The translations under genes were made by a program, and so were the position numbers. Source: Owenia fusiformis (lineage: Eukaryota > Annelida > Polychaeta > Sabellida > Oweniidae). From it: a DNA stretch of 64,000 nt. This document shows positions 42,011 to 54,483 of this stretch, in pieces (within the stretch, counting starts at the first letter, position 1; the number at the start of each line of letters is the position of its first letter). The notes under the pieces were generated by a model. That model was given only the letters and a program-made list of their open reading frames with translations, had not been told where the DNA came from and ran no database searches. The stretch spans positions 31,495,151 to 31,559,150 of the forward strand of contig CAIIXF020000003.1 in the NCBI GenBank assembly GCA_903813345.2, in the 5' to 3' direction.

Positions 42011-43945
42011 CGGGTAGCTATTTGTGCGAAACATGTACACTGTAATTATTGCAATACAATTCCACACAGTATAAAATGAATTGAACATACCATTTAAAAT
42101 CTTGATTTATGTCAAACAATAAACAAATCCATAACACAAAAAAACAATAATTTGTTGCGCGCGCATCGCACTTCACGTTCAGGTTTAGGTTTTCGTCGTC
42201 CAAAAATCTGAAATCTGAAATCTTATCCTCCCTATTAATTCAACGTTGTGAAATCTAAATACGAACCATTTGGTATTTGGCAAGTGTTTGATAGAAAATA
42301 ATTCTTTTTTAGTTCCTCTGTTCACCGTGTATTGGCGACGTCGATGGTTATAGAAATGAATGATAGTTCAATAACTACAGCTAAACAAACGACTATGTAG
42401 AACGTACCTTTTTATTTATTAATCAATAAAAACATAGTCATAAATGGTTAATTTATGCTAATGGAAAAATTGAATGAGATAGTTAATATTACAATACCAG
42501 CCATGAATTAAAATGTCAATACTGGCGAGGTGCACAGAACCAGACTGGTGATCGCTTCTTTCATTTGAACAGAATGGTTGTACGAGGGTCGATTCAAAAG
42601 TTCTGCACCACTTGCTCTAAAGATCTGAACACACTTTATGAATATTGTTCATATTTGACCTCATCCACCATAGCATCATGACTAAAAGAAAAAGTGTGTT
42701 AGATGCCGGATTAAATCAAAATCCTCGATAGAAAAGCATAAAACATAACTACCAATCGTCACGATACAGAGAAAGTTGGTGCCTGGGCTACGTTGCCATA
42801 CAATCTAATCTATGCTATGGACGCGTTGCCATATTGCTGAAAATGACCGTGCCACGTTTCCGGCGAGTTCAATTTTGTAAGCAGATTGCGAGGAAAACAA
42901 ACAAAAGTTTCAATGTTGATTTGTATTGTACATTCAGTATGTGTCAGGCCATTGAATGCCAACGTTAAATTTGCTCATGAGTCGCGAAATACCACCTTAA
43001 AGAGAGAATCAGATATAGCAAGCAGGCTAAACAAAAAATTGTCTCCATTTTAGAATATTTTTGGCTTATGTCATTCCTTGTCATGTCTATTTTCTAAAAA
43101 TCACAAAAGTGCATACTTTATTCAAGGATAACTAAAGATTTTTACAATAATGTATTATTTTTCTATAAGAATGGTTACCATTCTTATTATTTGGGAGAAT
43201 TTAAACATTTTCCACCCATTTTTGCACTTTGAATCATTAATAACTTCACCAATTTCTAACATATTGTGAATTTTTGGGAGATATTGTATTTGATATTGTA
43301 AGGAATAGATTGGTAGGTCAATTATAAAAGTTGATTGTAATTTTGTCACCCCTATAGATCTGATTCTGCCTTTAATTGGAATTAGAAGATAGCTCAAGAA
43401 ACATAGAATCGGAAATCATATTTGTGTTGACTATTTCTTTACTCTGGTCAATGCCAAGTAACAGAAAAGCATGACTTTTCAAAACCTAACCTATGTTTCG
43501 AGGAAATAGACGACGAATTGGCTAAGTTAATCGGAGTCGCCTCCATTTGCGTCTGTTACGCGTTGCAGCCTCGTTTAGAACAGCTACGCGTGCTTTTCAT
43601 TGATCGACTTTTTTAATTGTAATGACTTCCAGGAGGAATTAAATGTCTCGCGCGTGTTAGCGAGATTTTGAATGACGATAATGATTCCTGCTATTGCATG
43701 GTTGGGTTGCGGGACATTGTTTCATTGTTTGTCAGAACACTGTATTAGGATATTGGGGATTTACTTTATCTAGATATGTTGTCTTTATAATGCTATTTGT
43801 TATTTTCACTTTGGCATTTGTTTTTTTTGTATTTCGATATATAGCAGTAGTATTCATATTCCATTATAATATTCCAGCATTAACTTCCGGTTTCAAACAT
43901 GGAGGACGTATTTTCTTAGCGCTCCGCAAAAAACACAATAACAAT
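42011..43945. other. non-coding stretch before the LINE
   Basis: No gene was recognised. TACGAGGGTCGATTCAAAAG at about 42576 looks like one end of a mariner element; its partner end was not found. Confidence 0.35.
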
Positions 43946-43946
43946 C

Positions 43947-45780
43947 ATGGATTCACTGGATTACGATCTAGTCGATCGGACTCTCAGCAATGTTCTGGAT
44001 GAGTCTATAGAGACGGTCATGATAGAGATAAGTCATGATTACAATGATGCCGAATTGGAAGCAATACGTGATCGTTATTATGATATCGCTAACACCCCAG
44101 TCACATTTCCTAGGGCGACCTTGCGGTCTATCATTTCTGCGGCCAGTAACATTTCTACGCTCGCCGCAGAATTTCTGCGCTCTCATACTTTTGCAGTCAC
44201 ATTTCCCACGGCAGCCGCACGGTGAATTTTAAATTTCTGTTGATAAATAATACTTTTTTCATTTTATTTACATCGGGACAATTCATAAATGTTATTCATA
44301 GTGCTAGGATGTAATATCAAATGAAAAGTGATCGTGAAACACTGACAAATAATGATTCAATCTTGTTGAGCCAGTTGATTTCTACGGGGACCTCAGAAAT
44401 AAACAAATATTATAACTCCGAGTTATAATTTCTACGGCGACCCTGCGGCCTGTAAAAAACTGGATACGCCGTACGGAGGCCGCAAGGCGAGCGTAGTTTT
44501 TCTACGCTCGCCGCAGAAATTCACCGATTTAATTGATCTGCGGTGGACTTGCGGCCGCCGTGCGACAAATGTGACTGGGGTGTTAATCACGGATCTTGGA
44601 AACATGCAACAATTTATTCGGACCCCTAGCGCAGCGAGGAAAATCCGAAATACCTACAGCACTAAGACTGATCAAACGTACAGGTAACAATAAATCTATG
44701 ACATTATGTAAAGACATCTGTGATAAGGTTATAATGTCTCATAAGAAGCAAATAGATGTGTTGGAAGCCGAGGTGCACAACATGTCAACGATTTTAGACC
44801 AGTTGTTATTGTCCATAAATGTACCCAAATCGCCCACGTGTATAGAATCAAGGTCTGATACAGCTGCTTCTAAGCCAATTAACGCCACAGCACTCCACTC
44901 TACTCAAAATATAGCCATGAAATCAGTGAACTGCTCTGATCGTAGCAATACTCAAGTGACTAATCCGCCTGATAAACATGATACGGGGTCAAAAACTGGC
45001 GCCAAACAAACTGTCAAAAACACCTGATGAAGGGTCAAAATCTGGTACTAAACAAACAGTCATTTCATCCAACCCTTCTAAACCGAAGGAACCTGAAATT
45101 CCAATATCTGGTAAACGCCTAACTGATAACCCGGCGTCTCCACCAACTAACAACACTGCAAGTGCTTCAAACGGACGTAACTCCGAAGTCTTCACAAAAC
45201 CTGCCAAGAAACCAGTCAAGCCTCTTACAGGTCTCAAATTCGAGATAGGATGATGATGTTATTGATCGTGTTGAATCGCATGCCACTTCGATCAATTTGA
45301 ATATTATTAAGATCGTTGTTGTACATAATAGATTCAATCGATATAGAGTTGGCTGTAAGATGGACATACCAGAGTCTGGATTAAATGATGCGCTTGACAG
45401 TGAGAATTGGCCACATCCGATTGAATGAGAGTCTGGACGCGGTTTAAGACTCGTGGGAGCCGCACTGATACTTCTAGACGTCAACCCGACAGACAATCTT
45501 CAGAGATCACTACCAAACTGACCAGGAAAAAGGATCGCACGCCAAGCAGGGATGACATCCACTATCAATCCCATTATCGCTCTGAATATGAGCATGATAG
45601 CAATGGCATCGACCAAACTTACAATCGACACGATGATACATCCGATTATGCCTACAATACCCGATATAGTACCTTCCATAGGGATGAGCGCAATCAAGGA
45701 CCGAGTACATACAGCAATGACGATGACTACAATGCTCGAGAGTACCTCGCCGATCAAGATGAGCGCATCCGCGCAGGGTA
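43947..45780 (+). pseudogene. LINE ORF1-like region
   Basis: It starts MDSLDYDLVDRTLSNVLDES, is interrupted by a MITE, and continues with a coiled stretch (KKQIDVLEAEVHNMSTILDQ), a Ser/Thr/Pro-rich linker, a possible RNA-binding part (NIIKIVVVHNRFNRYR) and a charged Arg/Asp/Tyr-rich tail (45425-45781). Several frame changes separate these parts. The role in the family is RNA binding. Confidence 0.6.
44093..44583. mobile_element. TAA-flanked MITE in the LINE
   Basis: The roughly 490-bp element has inverted ends CACCCCAGTCACATTT, GC-rich subterminal parts with GCGGCCGC and CGCCGCAGAAAT-type words, and TAA at both borders (44090-44092, 44584-44586). It has no coding sequence. Confidence 0.75.
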
Positions 45781-45873
45781 ATGATCGAGCTGATTGGACC
45801 TAGGCTACTTCTTTTGTCTATACAGTTTTACATGCTTTTAATAATTGTCTGCATACGTGTATATAGTGTAAAT

Positions 45874-46105
45874 ATGACAATCTTGAAAATTTCTGCTTTT
45901 AATCTCAATGGGTTTAACACGTCAAAGGAATATCTAAACCAGTTGCTGGTTGATTTTGATATTGTTGGAGTGTCAGAACATAAGCTCTACCCCAGTAACC
46001 TTAATAAAATGAGTGACTTTAGTAATGATTTTGATTGTTTTGCTTTATCAAGCCAACACTTAAATCCTGCCAATTGTGGTATGGTCTGGGGCTGTGGTGG
46101 AGTTG
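45874..46105 (+). pseudogene. LINE ORF2, endonuclease start
   Basis: MTILKISAFNLNGFN, then FDIVGVSEHKLYP and GGVGIF, match the N-terminus of LINE apurinic endonucleases. The frame is cut by the element at 46114. Confidence 0.75.
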
Positions 46106-46113
46106 GTATATTC

Positions 46114-47317
46114 CGGGGGGGGGGGGTCCACTGTATATAAAACTCGACGGGGGTCCTAGGCTGAAGCCTCAAATATCAATATGTTCCCATACCAATCTGT
46201 CAAATTTCAATATGTTCCCATGCCAACCAAAATAACGCCCAAAGGCCATACCAAATGTCCAAATATAGGACCAATGCCATACCAAATGTCCAAATATAGG
46301 ACCAATGCCATACCAAATGTCCAATTATGGGACCAATGCCATACCAAATGTCAAAATGTAGGACCAATGCCATACCAAATGTCCAAATATGGGACCAATG
46401 CCATACCTTAATTCAAAGTAAATGAAATATAGGATCAATGTCATACAAATGTGCAAATACAGGACCAATCGCCATACCTCAAATCAAGGACAAATGCCAT
46501 ACTGTAGTTGGCCAAAATAACACGACTCACACTTTTACTCATAGCGATACATCACATAAAATGTTCGGATTCAGTTAAATATTTTTTATTTTTAACATCT
46601 TACTCTTATCTTAAGCTTCAAATTGTTGGAAATCAACCACTTTTCGAATGGGTGTCGACTTTTGGCAAGCAACCGAAGATACCTCAAGAAAAGCCGGAGA
46701 TTGCCGAAGATTTCCGAAGCTTTTCTTTGCAAACAAAGTTGGCCGAGGGTACCACGAATGTGAAGAGGACGTCTCTAATTGGTCAAAAATAGGGGCTCGG
46801 CATTCTCCGTCAGATTGAATCGGCAAAATTTGGTTGTATGGCTTTACCTTCGGCTGCATGGCCCAACCTCGATTGATTGGAAAAGATGCTGTCCCCTTTT
46901 CCAATCGAGTGTCCATTTTTCTTGGCGGCAAGTTTTGTATTGAAATCACAAAAAATCTCGCGAGACTTCATCAAAGCCTATGATTGGTCCTCATTTCCCG
47001 GGAAAAGGGCTAAAATTCAAAAGTTGAAGAAGGCCCTGGAAAAGAAGATACTTCGGGAAACGATCCAAAACAACTTCAAATTTGCAACTACTGGACCAAT
47101 GCCATACCACGAATGTTAGGTAACTTATCTACAACGACCATTCTCATACCAGAAGAGCAAAAGTCCGACCATTGCCATACCTCAGAAGTCAGAAATTTCC
47201 GGGCATTCCCATACCAAATCCTAAAATATGGGTCCATTGCCATACCAAACGTTGAAAAAGGTACCCCACATGCGCCGAGGATCCCCGTCAAGGTTTATAT
47301 ATAGTGAACCCCCCGGG
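46114..47317. mobile_element. G-run-ended DNA element with 8-bp duplication, nested in the LINE
   Basis: Inverted ends (CGGGGGG, then TCCACTGTATATAAAACTCG on the left; GTTCACTATATATAAACCTTG on the right when inverted) are flanked by GTATATTC on both sides (46106-46113, 47318-47325). The left part is a tandem array (about 46225-46490) of a roughly 30-bp unit, GGACCAATGCCATACCAAAT. An 8-bp duplication fits hAT and a few other superfamilies. No transposase was seen. Confidence 0.8.
46225..46490 (+). repeat. tandem repeat of GGACCAATGCCATACCAAAT units
   Basis: About eight imperfect units of roughly 30 bases lie inside the nested element. Scattered further copies occur near its right end (47095-47250). 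Confidence 0.85.
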
Positions 47318-47598
47318 GTATATTCTGGCGCCGTACATTGAGTTATAGTGTAATACCTATTGTATTGTTTCATCCACTTTGGAAAAATGTATTGTGAAGT
47401 GTGGATTAATCCCCGAGCATGCATCCAATGAGAGTGATCATTTGCCTGTATTTATCTTCATCGACTTAAGTAATGTCAGTCACGTATATCCTAAATGCGA
47501 TGAGAACGCACCGCGTCTTGCATTGCATAAATTAAGTCAATGCGAAATTCAGTCAAACTATACGGACGTTGTGGAGTGTTCATGTGGCCCATTGCTTA

Positions 47599-48394
47599 CC
47601 CTACTATCACACCAAACTAGTTCTCACTACGTTCTCGAAAACGTGCTTCAACTGTGTACGAACGGACTGGACCTACTAAGAACCGTTTGGGATCTATTTA
47701 CAAACTTCATCGAACGTACTCGAACGGGTAGGTCCTCTAGAACTTAGACAATGCTCAAAATGTAATCGTGGTCGTCGCGTTCAACAATTAGAACGAGTGA
47801 CAACGTACTAACGACGAGCTGGACGTACTACGAACGGAACCGTCGTACTTCAATCCTACTAGGGTCGCTTTAACAACGAGTTGAACTGTCTGAGGACGTG
47901 TTGAGAACGAGGTAGAACTAATTGCAAACGGGTTTAAACTGACTAAGAACGTATTTAACACTGCTTATGAACGAGTTAGCAAAAATATAGCTATCACACC
48001 AAACAAGTTGCTACTGCGTTCTTCAAAACTGGTTTGAAACTGTGTGCGAACGAAATTAACGTAGCTGCAACTTTCTAAGGTCTATTTACGAACTTTATGA
48101 ACGTTCTCAGACGGGAATGTGATTTTAGAATTTTGAATCGATTCAAAATTCGATGGCGACCATACCGTTCTGTAATCAGGTCATGTTGACCTTCTAGACT
48201 AAGGGACGTTGCACACCGACGTGGTGCGACCTGAACGAACTGCGAACGAGATGGACGTACTGAAGACTGTTTAAGAACGAAGAAGCTAATTATTTCAGAC
48301 ATATTTCCCGACCACAGCCAGATTGAGCCCGTTTTACGACGTTTTCGTAGGACTGGCAAGAACGGGTAAGAACTAGTTTGGTGTGATAGGGGGG
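47599..48394 (-). mobile_element. TTA-flanked non-autonomous DNA element, copy C
   Basis: This 796-bp element is the inverse of copies A and B. TTA lies on both sides (47596-47598, 48395-48397). The perfect palindrome lies at 48128-48151. It splits the LINE between endonuclease and reverse transcriptase. Confidence 0.85.
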
Positions 48395-48594
48395 TTAACG
48401 AGATACAAAATGCAGTTGTAAGTAGTAAGAGTAACGGTCTGTCAAACCCACAAATTGACTTTTTTTATAGAACAGTTATGTTCGAACGTTAAACATGCGT
48501 CATATGAGAATGTTCCTATTGTCAAATATCGCAGACATCTGAAGCCTTTTTGGTCAAAACATCTCTCAGAGTTGGTAAAAGACCGTAATAAAAA

Positions 48595-50430
48595 TTGAAT
48601 GAATGGTGCAATATGGGTCGTCCGAGAGACGCCAATAATGAGTATCGAATTAGATATAAAAATGCCAAAAAGCTATTCAGGAAACGATATAAAACTGAGC
48701 AATATCAATATGAGCAAAATGAATTAAGAAAACTTCACGAATCAGAAGGATTGAATCCAAGAATGCATTGGCATTTAGTTCAAAAAAGTAGAGGTGGTTG
48801 TAAAGTTATCTCGAAATTGATCAGATCCTCTGAAACTAATGAAATTTTGACTAATCCAAAAGATATATGTGATGAGTGGCGATCTTATTTCGAAAAGCTT
48901 TCCACCCCCTCCCAGAGTTATGATTTTGATCACCAGCATGAGATAATGGTTAACAATGCTATAGACCGCATGCTAGCAGAGTCATATTTGAATAGTAACA
49001 CAATTTTATCCGACCCTCTGACTTTAAAAGAGGTATCTCATGCAATAGATTCACTTAACCTTTAACGTGCAAATGGGTTTGACAACGTTTCCGCCGAGCA
49101 CTTAAGGTATGGTGGTACTCAGGTCCAACAGGTAGTTAAGATCCTGCTTCAAAGCATTATTGATAATGAATTTATTCCAAACAACTTTCAAATTGGTATA
49201 CTATTGCCTCTTCTCAAATCAGGTATCCGGGATCCATTAGAAAAAGACAATTTTAGGGGGATTACCCTCATGTCTGTTCTTAGGAAGGTCTTTGATAATA
49301 TTCTTCTGATCAGAAGCAAGCCAGTTATCTTAAGAAATATCCCCCAATTATAAGGGGCATCTCAATCTAATTGCTCATCGATCCATACACCCCTGATTGT
49401 ACAAGAGACAATAGCTCATAATCTTGACAAAGGAAATAATGTATACTTGTCTACAATTGATATCCGTAAGGCCTTCGATACTGTGTGGCTTAACGGGCTT
49501 CTTTTTAAGTTATTTAACATTGGCATAAATGGTAAATTGTGGAGACTCCTTCGAGAATCTTACAAAAATTACAAGTGCATGGTACGTGTGGATACACTGT
49601 CTGCTCCGTTCTGTGTACTTCAAGGAGTTCATCAGGGCGGGGTCTATTCTATGTTAATGTACCAATTATATAATGCTGCCTTAATCCTAGAATTGCAATC
49701 GTTAAAGTTGGGTGCATTAGTTGGTGGGTTGGATATCACATGTCCAGTTTACGCCGATGACATATCGATAATAACTACAAGCTCGACATCTATGAATGCA
49801 CTGCTAAATTTGGCATACAATCACAGCCGTAAGTGGCGGTATGATATCCATCCTGATAAATGTAATGTAATGATTTTTGGAAATAATCACCACGCTGAAC
49901 AGCCTATGTTCAAAATTGGCGACAAGCAGGTGACTATTGTGCAAAATCAAATCCATGTAGGTATACCCTTATCAACTAGTGGAAGCGTTTCCGAATATGT
50001 TGAGAAGGCGGTTACGTCTGGTAAAAGGAAATATTTCTCTCTACTTGGTCTAGGGAGTACTTGTGGTGGACTCAATCCTCTAACGGCATCACGCCTTTAT
50101 TGGACGCTGTCTATCCCTACAATGCTATACGGTAGTTCATTCATTTCTTATTCAAATAATGATGTTGAATTAATCCAAACAGCCCATAGGCAGATTGGAA
50201 AACGCATTCAATGTCTTCCTAAATTTGCTGATAATGTATTTTCAACTGATCCACTGGGCTGGATGGACATCGAGTATAAAATCGCCTTAGATAAATTAAT
50301 GTTCTTCCTTATGTTGATAACACTACCGGTTAAAAATATTTATAAGCAGGTCTTTCTTTATCGAGCTACGGAATTCCAATATGTCACGGTGGTGCTGCGT
50401 CACCACTTAATACAATATGGAATGCTTTAA
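48595..50430 (+). pseudogene. LINE ORF2, reverse transcriptase
   Basis: The first part (48595-49065) holds the pre-RT region (KKLFRKRYK, EWRSYFEKL). The next bases continue ANGFDNVSAEHLRYGG in another frame. The main RT core at 49447-50430 has STIDIRKAFDTVW, LQGVHQGGVYSMLMYQLY and the catalytic CPVYADDISII. At least two stops or shifts lie within the region. Confidence 0.8.
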
Positions 50431-50462
50431 GCAGATTTGATATTTTAGATGCTGCAACTAAT

Positions 50463-50891
50463 ATGATAAACACAGGTGTCTACCCATCAAAGGGAATATG
50501 GCGAAAATTAGTTTTAGGTAGGCTACGTCAAAGCCAAAATGCAACGTTTATGATTAAATGTGCTATAAAAAGTGCAACACATTTGTATGTAAGTGTAAAA
50601 TGCTTTGCCCAGCCACTTAAATGGTGGGCACTCAGTTTCAAATACCCTAGTGATTTAAAATATTGCAAATTAATGGTCAATTTGCTTATGAATCAAACAC
50701 TTAATGGAAATAAAAAATGGGGTGACAGAAAATGTAATATATGTGATACTGGCGAAATAGAAACATTGGATCACTTTTTACGTTTCTGCAATTCCATAGA
50801 TGCGGAAAGAGTTGCACTTCTCAATTTATTTAGAACTGGTATAATGACATTTTATTTCAAACTTTCAAATCTGACAATGATGAAGCAATGA
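50463..50891 (+). pseudogene. LINE ORF2, C-terminal region
   Basis: The 142-residue frame holds LKWWALSFKYPSDLKYCK and the Cys/His knuckle RKCNICDTGEIETLDHFLRF. A homologous ending is present on the minus strand at 62792-63180. Confidence 0.7.
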
Positions 50892-51012
50892 TTTTAAAAG
50901 CCAACGCTGTATTCCTAATGTATGCAAAGCGTAATATGCTTATGCAAATGTGATTTTATTGTTAATGCAAAAAATGTAAATGTACTCACAATATACACTT
51001 GTGGTAATAAAG

Positions 51013-51046
51013 GATACAATACAATACAATACAATACAATACAATA
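51013..51046 (+). repeat. ACAAT pentamer tail of the LINE
   Basis: About six ACAAT units directly follow AATAAAGGAT. Short microsatellite tails instead of poly(A) are usual in this LINE group. Confidence 0.85.
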
Positions 51047-51487
51047 AGAAAAAATACAAAAAAAATGAGAAAACCAAACTTCAAAAGTCGCATGTTCAAA
51101 TCTTTATGTCGTAAATGCATTATCACTGGTCCCCACCCAGTTATAAACTTTAAGACATTATGTTTAATAACAAAATGGATGAAATTCCGCCGAAGGAAAT
51201 CTTTATTTAAATCATTTTACCACGAAGGAGGTCCATTTGTATCCAAATATTTTACCCTTGTGTTAATAGTAGTGCCAAGTTACTGAAAAGCGAATCAGGA
51301 CATCACGTTGTAATAACCAGGTGGGGGCAATGCAGTGATTATTTAAGAACTTCAATAATCTACGTACATGTACACTGTCAAGCAGAGCCAAGTATGTTCA
51401 ATCTTTATTGACAAAGTTACTCATTTTTCAATGAAGTTACCTGAATGTGTTACACAGTTTGGTCGATGTTTTTGGGTCTTGTATAAT
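51047..51487. other. non-coding stretch
   Basis: Nothing gene-like was recognised between the LINE tail and the next element. Confidence 0.4.
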
Positions 51488-52414
51488 CACGGTGTTATAG
51501 CATGACGGTTACGTCAAGGCGATTTGCAAAATTTTGCGGTAACGATAACAAAAAATGGCGGATGGGAAAGGCAGCATGTCCTCTTTCTCGCCTGTAGGCA
51601 ATATTCACAGAAAAGATTTCCGTTTGTTTAAACTAGTTCTATTCGGTGACGTATATATGGGTGGTTATAAAGACTGGGTCAAATCTGCCAGGTGGTCTAC
51701 AAGAAACAGAATATAAGCTGTAAACCTACCGACTGAGATATCAAAGTTCAGAACAGGAACGTGGTGTATATCGTAAATAATAAGGTTTCAAATGCAATGT
51801 CTTTAGACGACTACGTATGACTTCTATCGAATTCTATGGACGGTAACGTATTGTATTAGTTGTACATAAGATATTTAGCGGACGGTTTTAGCCTGTACAT
51901 CTGTCAAGTCAGTGTTGCTAAATCTGATAGCCTCTTTCCATGTTATTGTTATAATGGGTAAGGAATGGAAGATTGAATTTCCCATATTTGTTTTCAGGAC
52001 TTGCAAGAGACGCCCTCGTTTCAGCCTCTATAGGACAAGGGAAAAAACTGTCGCTTGCTTTATTTATGAAAACAATGAGAGTGTAAAAGATAGCAATGAA
52101 GAGGCAAAAGAAAAAAATAAACAAATTACTTAATTTTGTGTAGTTTTGAATTTCAAACTCGACAGTTTTTCTCTTATTTCATGTTATCCCCGGGCATCAA
52201 TTTGCAAAGACTACGTTCAAAATATACATTATTACTGAATGCATCACCGAATGCGACGCTTACATAAATCGTTCATCCTTTCATTGTTTAGAAAAAATGC
52301 ACCAACCTTAGTTTTCTCTCCCATCGCGGCCATTTTATTGGATGAATAAGTGAACATAGCCTTCCAACCTCGTTTTCAGAGGTGGCGTAACCGTCGTGCT
52401 ATAACACCGTGATA
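51488..52414. mobile_element. inverted-repeat element of 0.93 kb
   Basis: The ends ATCACGGTGTTATAGCAYGA, then CGGTTACG, are inverted over about 28 bases. No coding sequence is recognised inside and the target duplication is unclear. Confidence 0.65.
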
Positions 52415-52828
52415 ATAGTTGACGATGACATTAAGGGGAATGGTCATTATTCATTATCACCGAGGCCTGTTCTCACGGAATTTGTACCAGTATAGTTTAG
52501 AAGGCTTATATTAACTCGAGCCATAGCTAGGTTGACCCATATATAGTTCCGGTGTAAAAGGGAAGGAGGTCCTATCAAATTACGGTCCTACTCTCCATTG
52601 ATTTATATGATGACCTAAATACAACTCTTTCTCTCATTATCTTATACACAATCAGGGCCAGAAAGGGCCGTTAAGAAAGGGGACCATAATCTTTGGGGGA
52701 CCATCATTTTTTTCACACCGGGCCATATTGGCTATACTATCCGCCATGGTGGCCCTTAGGCCAATATTTCACCGTGTTAACCACTGAAATGAGGTTATTG
52801 GACAATTGGTGTATTGTACCTGGAAGTC

Positions 52829-54483
52829 TTAATCCAGTCCTATCCATTCAGGCAAGAAGTAGTCCCATGGGTTGAATGATTTGTGCAGGGGAGAGCCAGG
52901 TTTAGGGAAATGCTTGTAATAGGTCACCTCCCCAGATGCCAACCATGCTCCCCACCAGCCATAACTACCCGTGCTTATAATGCTATGATTACACCTAGAG
53001 AGGATGCAAAGGTCTACTTCATCTCGACCAGAGTCAACAAAATATATACTGTTGTTATTGTTTGAAAGATTCTCTCTACTCCATTTGATATCGTTGGAGC
53101 ACACTACAAATACGATATTTTTGTGTCTTGATTTGAAATATTCCATGGAGTTGAGAAAATATTGTCTTGTAGCTGTCGTGTATCCTAGTTCTGCAATATG
53201 TGGTACTTGTGTGATATCACCACGTCTTACGTGTATGCTCACAAATGTCGGTCTCGCTTCTCCTGCTTTGTTGGCAGCTTGAGTTAGATACATGTTTGCA
53301 GCTTTCACGACATCAGTCTTGAATGAAAGTTGTCTTCTTACTTTATGTTTACAGCTATGAAAATACTTCCACGACTGAAAATATCCAAGAAGCTCAATGT
53401 TTAATTTGGGGTTAAGACGGAGAGTTCTTTTGTCCCAAATATAGGAGGATTTTTCGAGGAATTTCGGATAGTTGATACCCGGTCTGGAGAATATGCTCTC
53501 ACTGAGTGCTAGTTCTGAGTTTGGGATGTTGAAAACTTCTGGTAGGATACAGCCCTGTGGTAAATGACCCTGCATTTTATTGTGGTGAGCGATACATGTC
53601 AATGAGGCATACTGAAACATTCTGTTCCCCAATCCCCCTGAAAACATTACCGTCAAGTACGACATATTCCCTGTATCACGAGTATCCGACTCCCGAGTGG
53701 CAGAGAATACTTGGTCCGTAAACTCTGCAAGAACCACAGGAGCAAATTTATTAACATGCGGCTCGTTCTTTACTCGCCATTCTGCTACAACAATGTGTCC
53801 AACCAAAACAAACGGGAAAATTGGCAAGGAAATAAATAGCATAATACAGCATATCATCGCATACCTCCCAGACAATCTCCTACAACCTGAAAATAATAAT
53901 ATATACATGTAAATAAGCTTAAAGTATGATGTTTTTAGAGAACTTGCACGGGAATGTGTAGAATGTAGGTCCTCCGGGGTTTAGTGCCCCCTTTAGTACT
54001 TTTAATTTGCTCGATTGAGTATAACAGTATACGAAAATAGTTGTAAGGAGGTCCCAGAAAAAAAACAATTTTGAGAGGACAGTAGTTCCTAGGGGTCATA
54101 GTATTTCACGTTCTCGTATAAATCCTATTATTAGGGAGGATAGGTTACACATTCTTAAGAGAACCTTGTACGTGAGCATGTGTAATATTTCGACCCCGGG
54201 GATTCCTGTCCCGTTCTCAACTTTTCCAGGGACCTTATTACGATTATTTTCCGTTTACCCTTAGCCTATACTCAATCGGCCAAGTAAGCAGTACAAATGG
54301 GAGAACTAATCCACAGACGACCATAACTCTACACGTTCACGTACTAGATTTTTTAAAACGTGTATCTTAACCTCCCTTATAATGAATGACTTAACCTACC
54401 TTTATAGCCATTATAACGTTTTCTTTTCTAGATCAAACAATACAAATCATCCACCTACCTTTACAAAAATCACGGGATTTCAT
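52829..54483 (-). CDS. galactoside alpha-1,2-fucosyltransferase (GT11), two exons
   Basis: Exon 1 (54459-54483) codes MKSRDFCK plus one base and ends at a GTAGGT donor. Exon 2 (52829-53886) follows TTATTTTCAG. Together they give 360 residues in frame. A signal anchor (MICCIMLFISLPIFPFVLVG) suits a Golgi type II enzyme. The GT11 motifs are clear: SGGLGNRMFQYA at the start of the domain, the GDP-fucose site HVRRGD, VVCSNDIKWSRENL, and STGSYGWWGAWLASG. The enzyme moves fucose from GDP-fucose to the 2-position of galactose, making H-type ends. A longer single-exon start (MYILLFSG at 53908) reads through the splice acceptor and is rejected. Which vertebrate FUT1/FUT2-type gene is closest cannot be told here. 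Confidence 0.88.

Larger units (their letters stand above)
43947..51046 (+). mobile_element. CR1/Jockey-type LINE, interrupted by three DNA elements
   Basis: The parts in order are an ORF1-like region (43947-45780), an apurinic endonuclease start at 45874 (ILKISAFNLNGFN, VGVSEHKLY), its later motif SDHLPVF near 47433, a reverse transcriptase (48595-50430; FDTVWLNGLL, YADDIS) and a Cys/His C-terminal knuckle (CNICDTGEIETLDHFLRFC). AATAAAGGAT and a tail of about six ACAAT pentamers end it. Foreign elements sit at 44093-44583, 46114-47317 and 47599-48394. The reading frames carry stops and shifts, so it is inactive. Clade placement is by look only. Confidence 0.85.

Noticed and set aside
45500-45757. 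Hydrophobic antisense ORFs
   Set aside because: They are antisense to the Asp/Arg/Tyr-rich tail of the LINE ORF1 region, which produces Val/Ile-rich shadows.
46181-46411. 76-codon repetitive ORF
   Set aside because: It translates the tandem array inside the nested DNA element.
46225-46490. CRISPR-like spaced repeats
   Set aside because: The units abut without unique spacers and lie in a eukaryotic DNA element.
48075-48359. ORF shared with 60360-60593
   Set aside because: Both lie within copies of the TAA/TTA-flanked element and differ in frame and end.
53887-53908. Single-exon start MYILLFSG of the fucosyltransferase
   Set aside because: The codons read through a TTATTTTCAG splice acceptor. 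A short upstream exon with a matching phase exists at 54459-54483.
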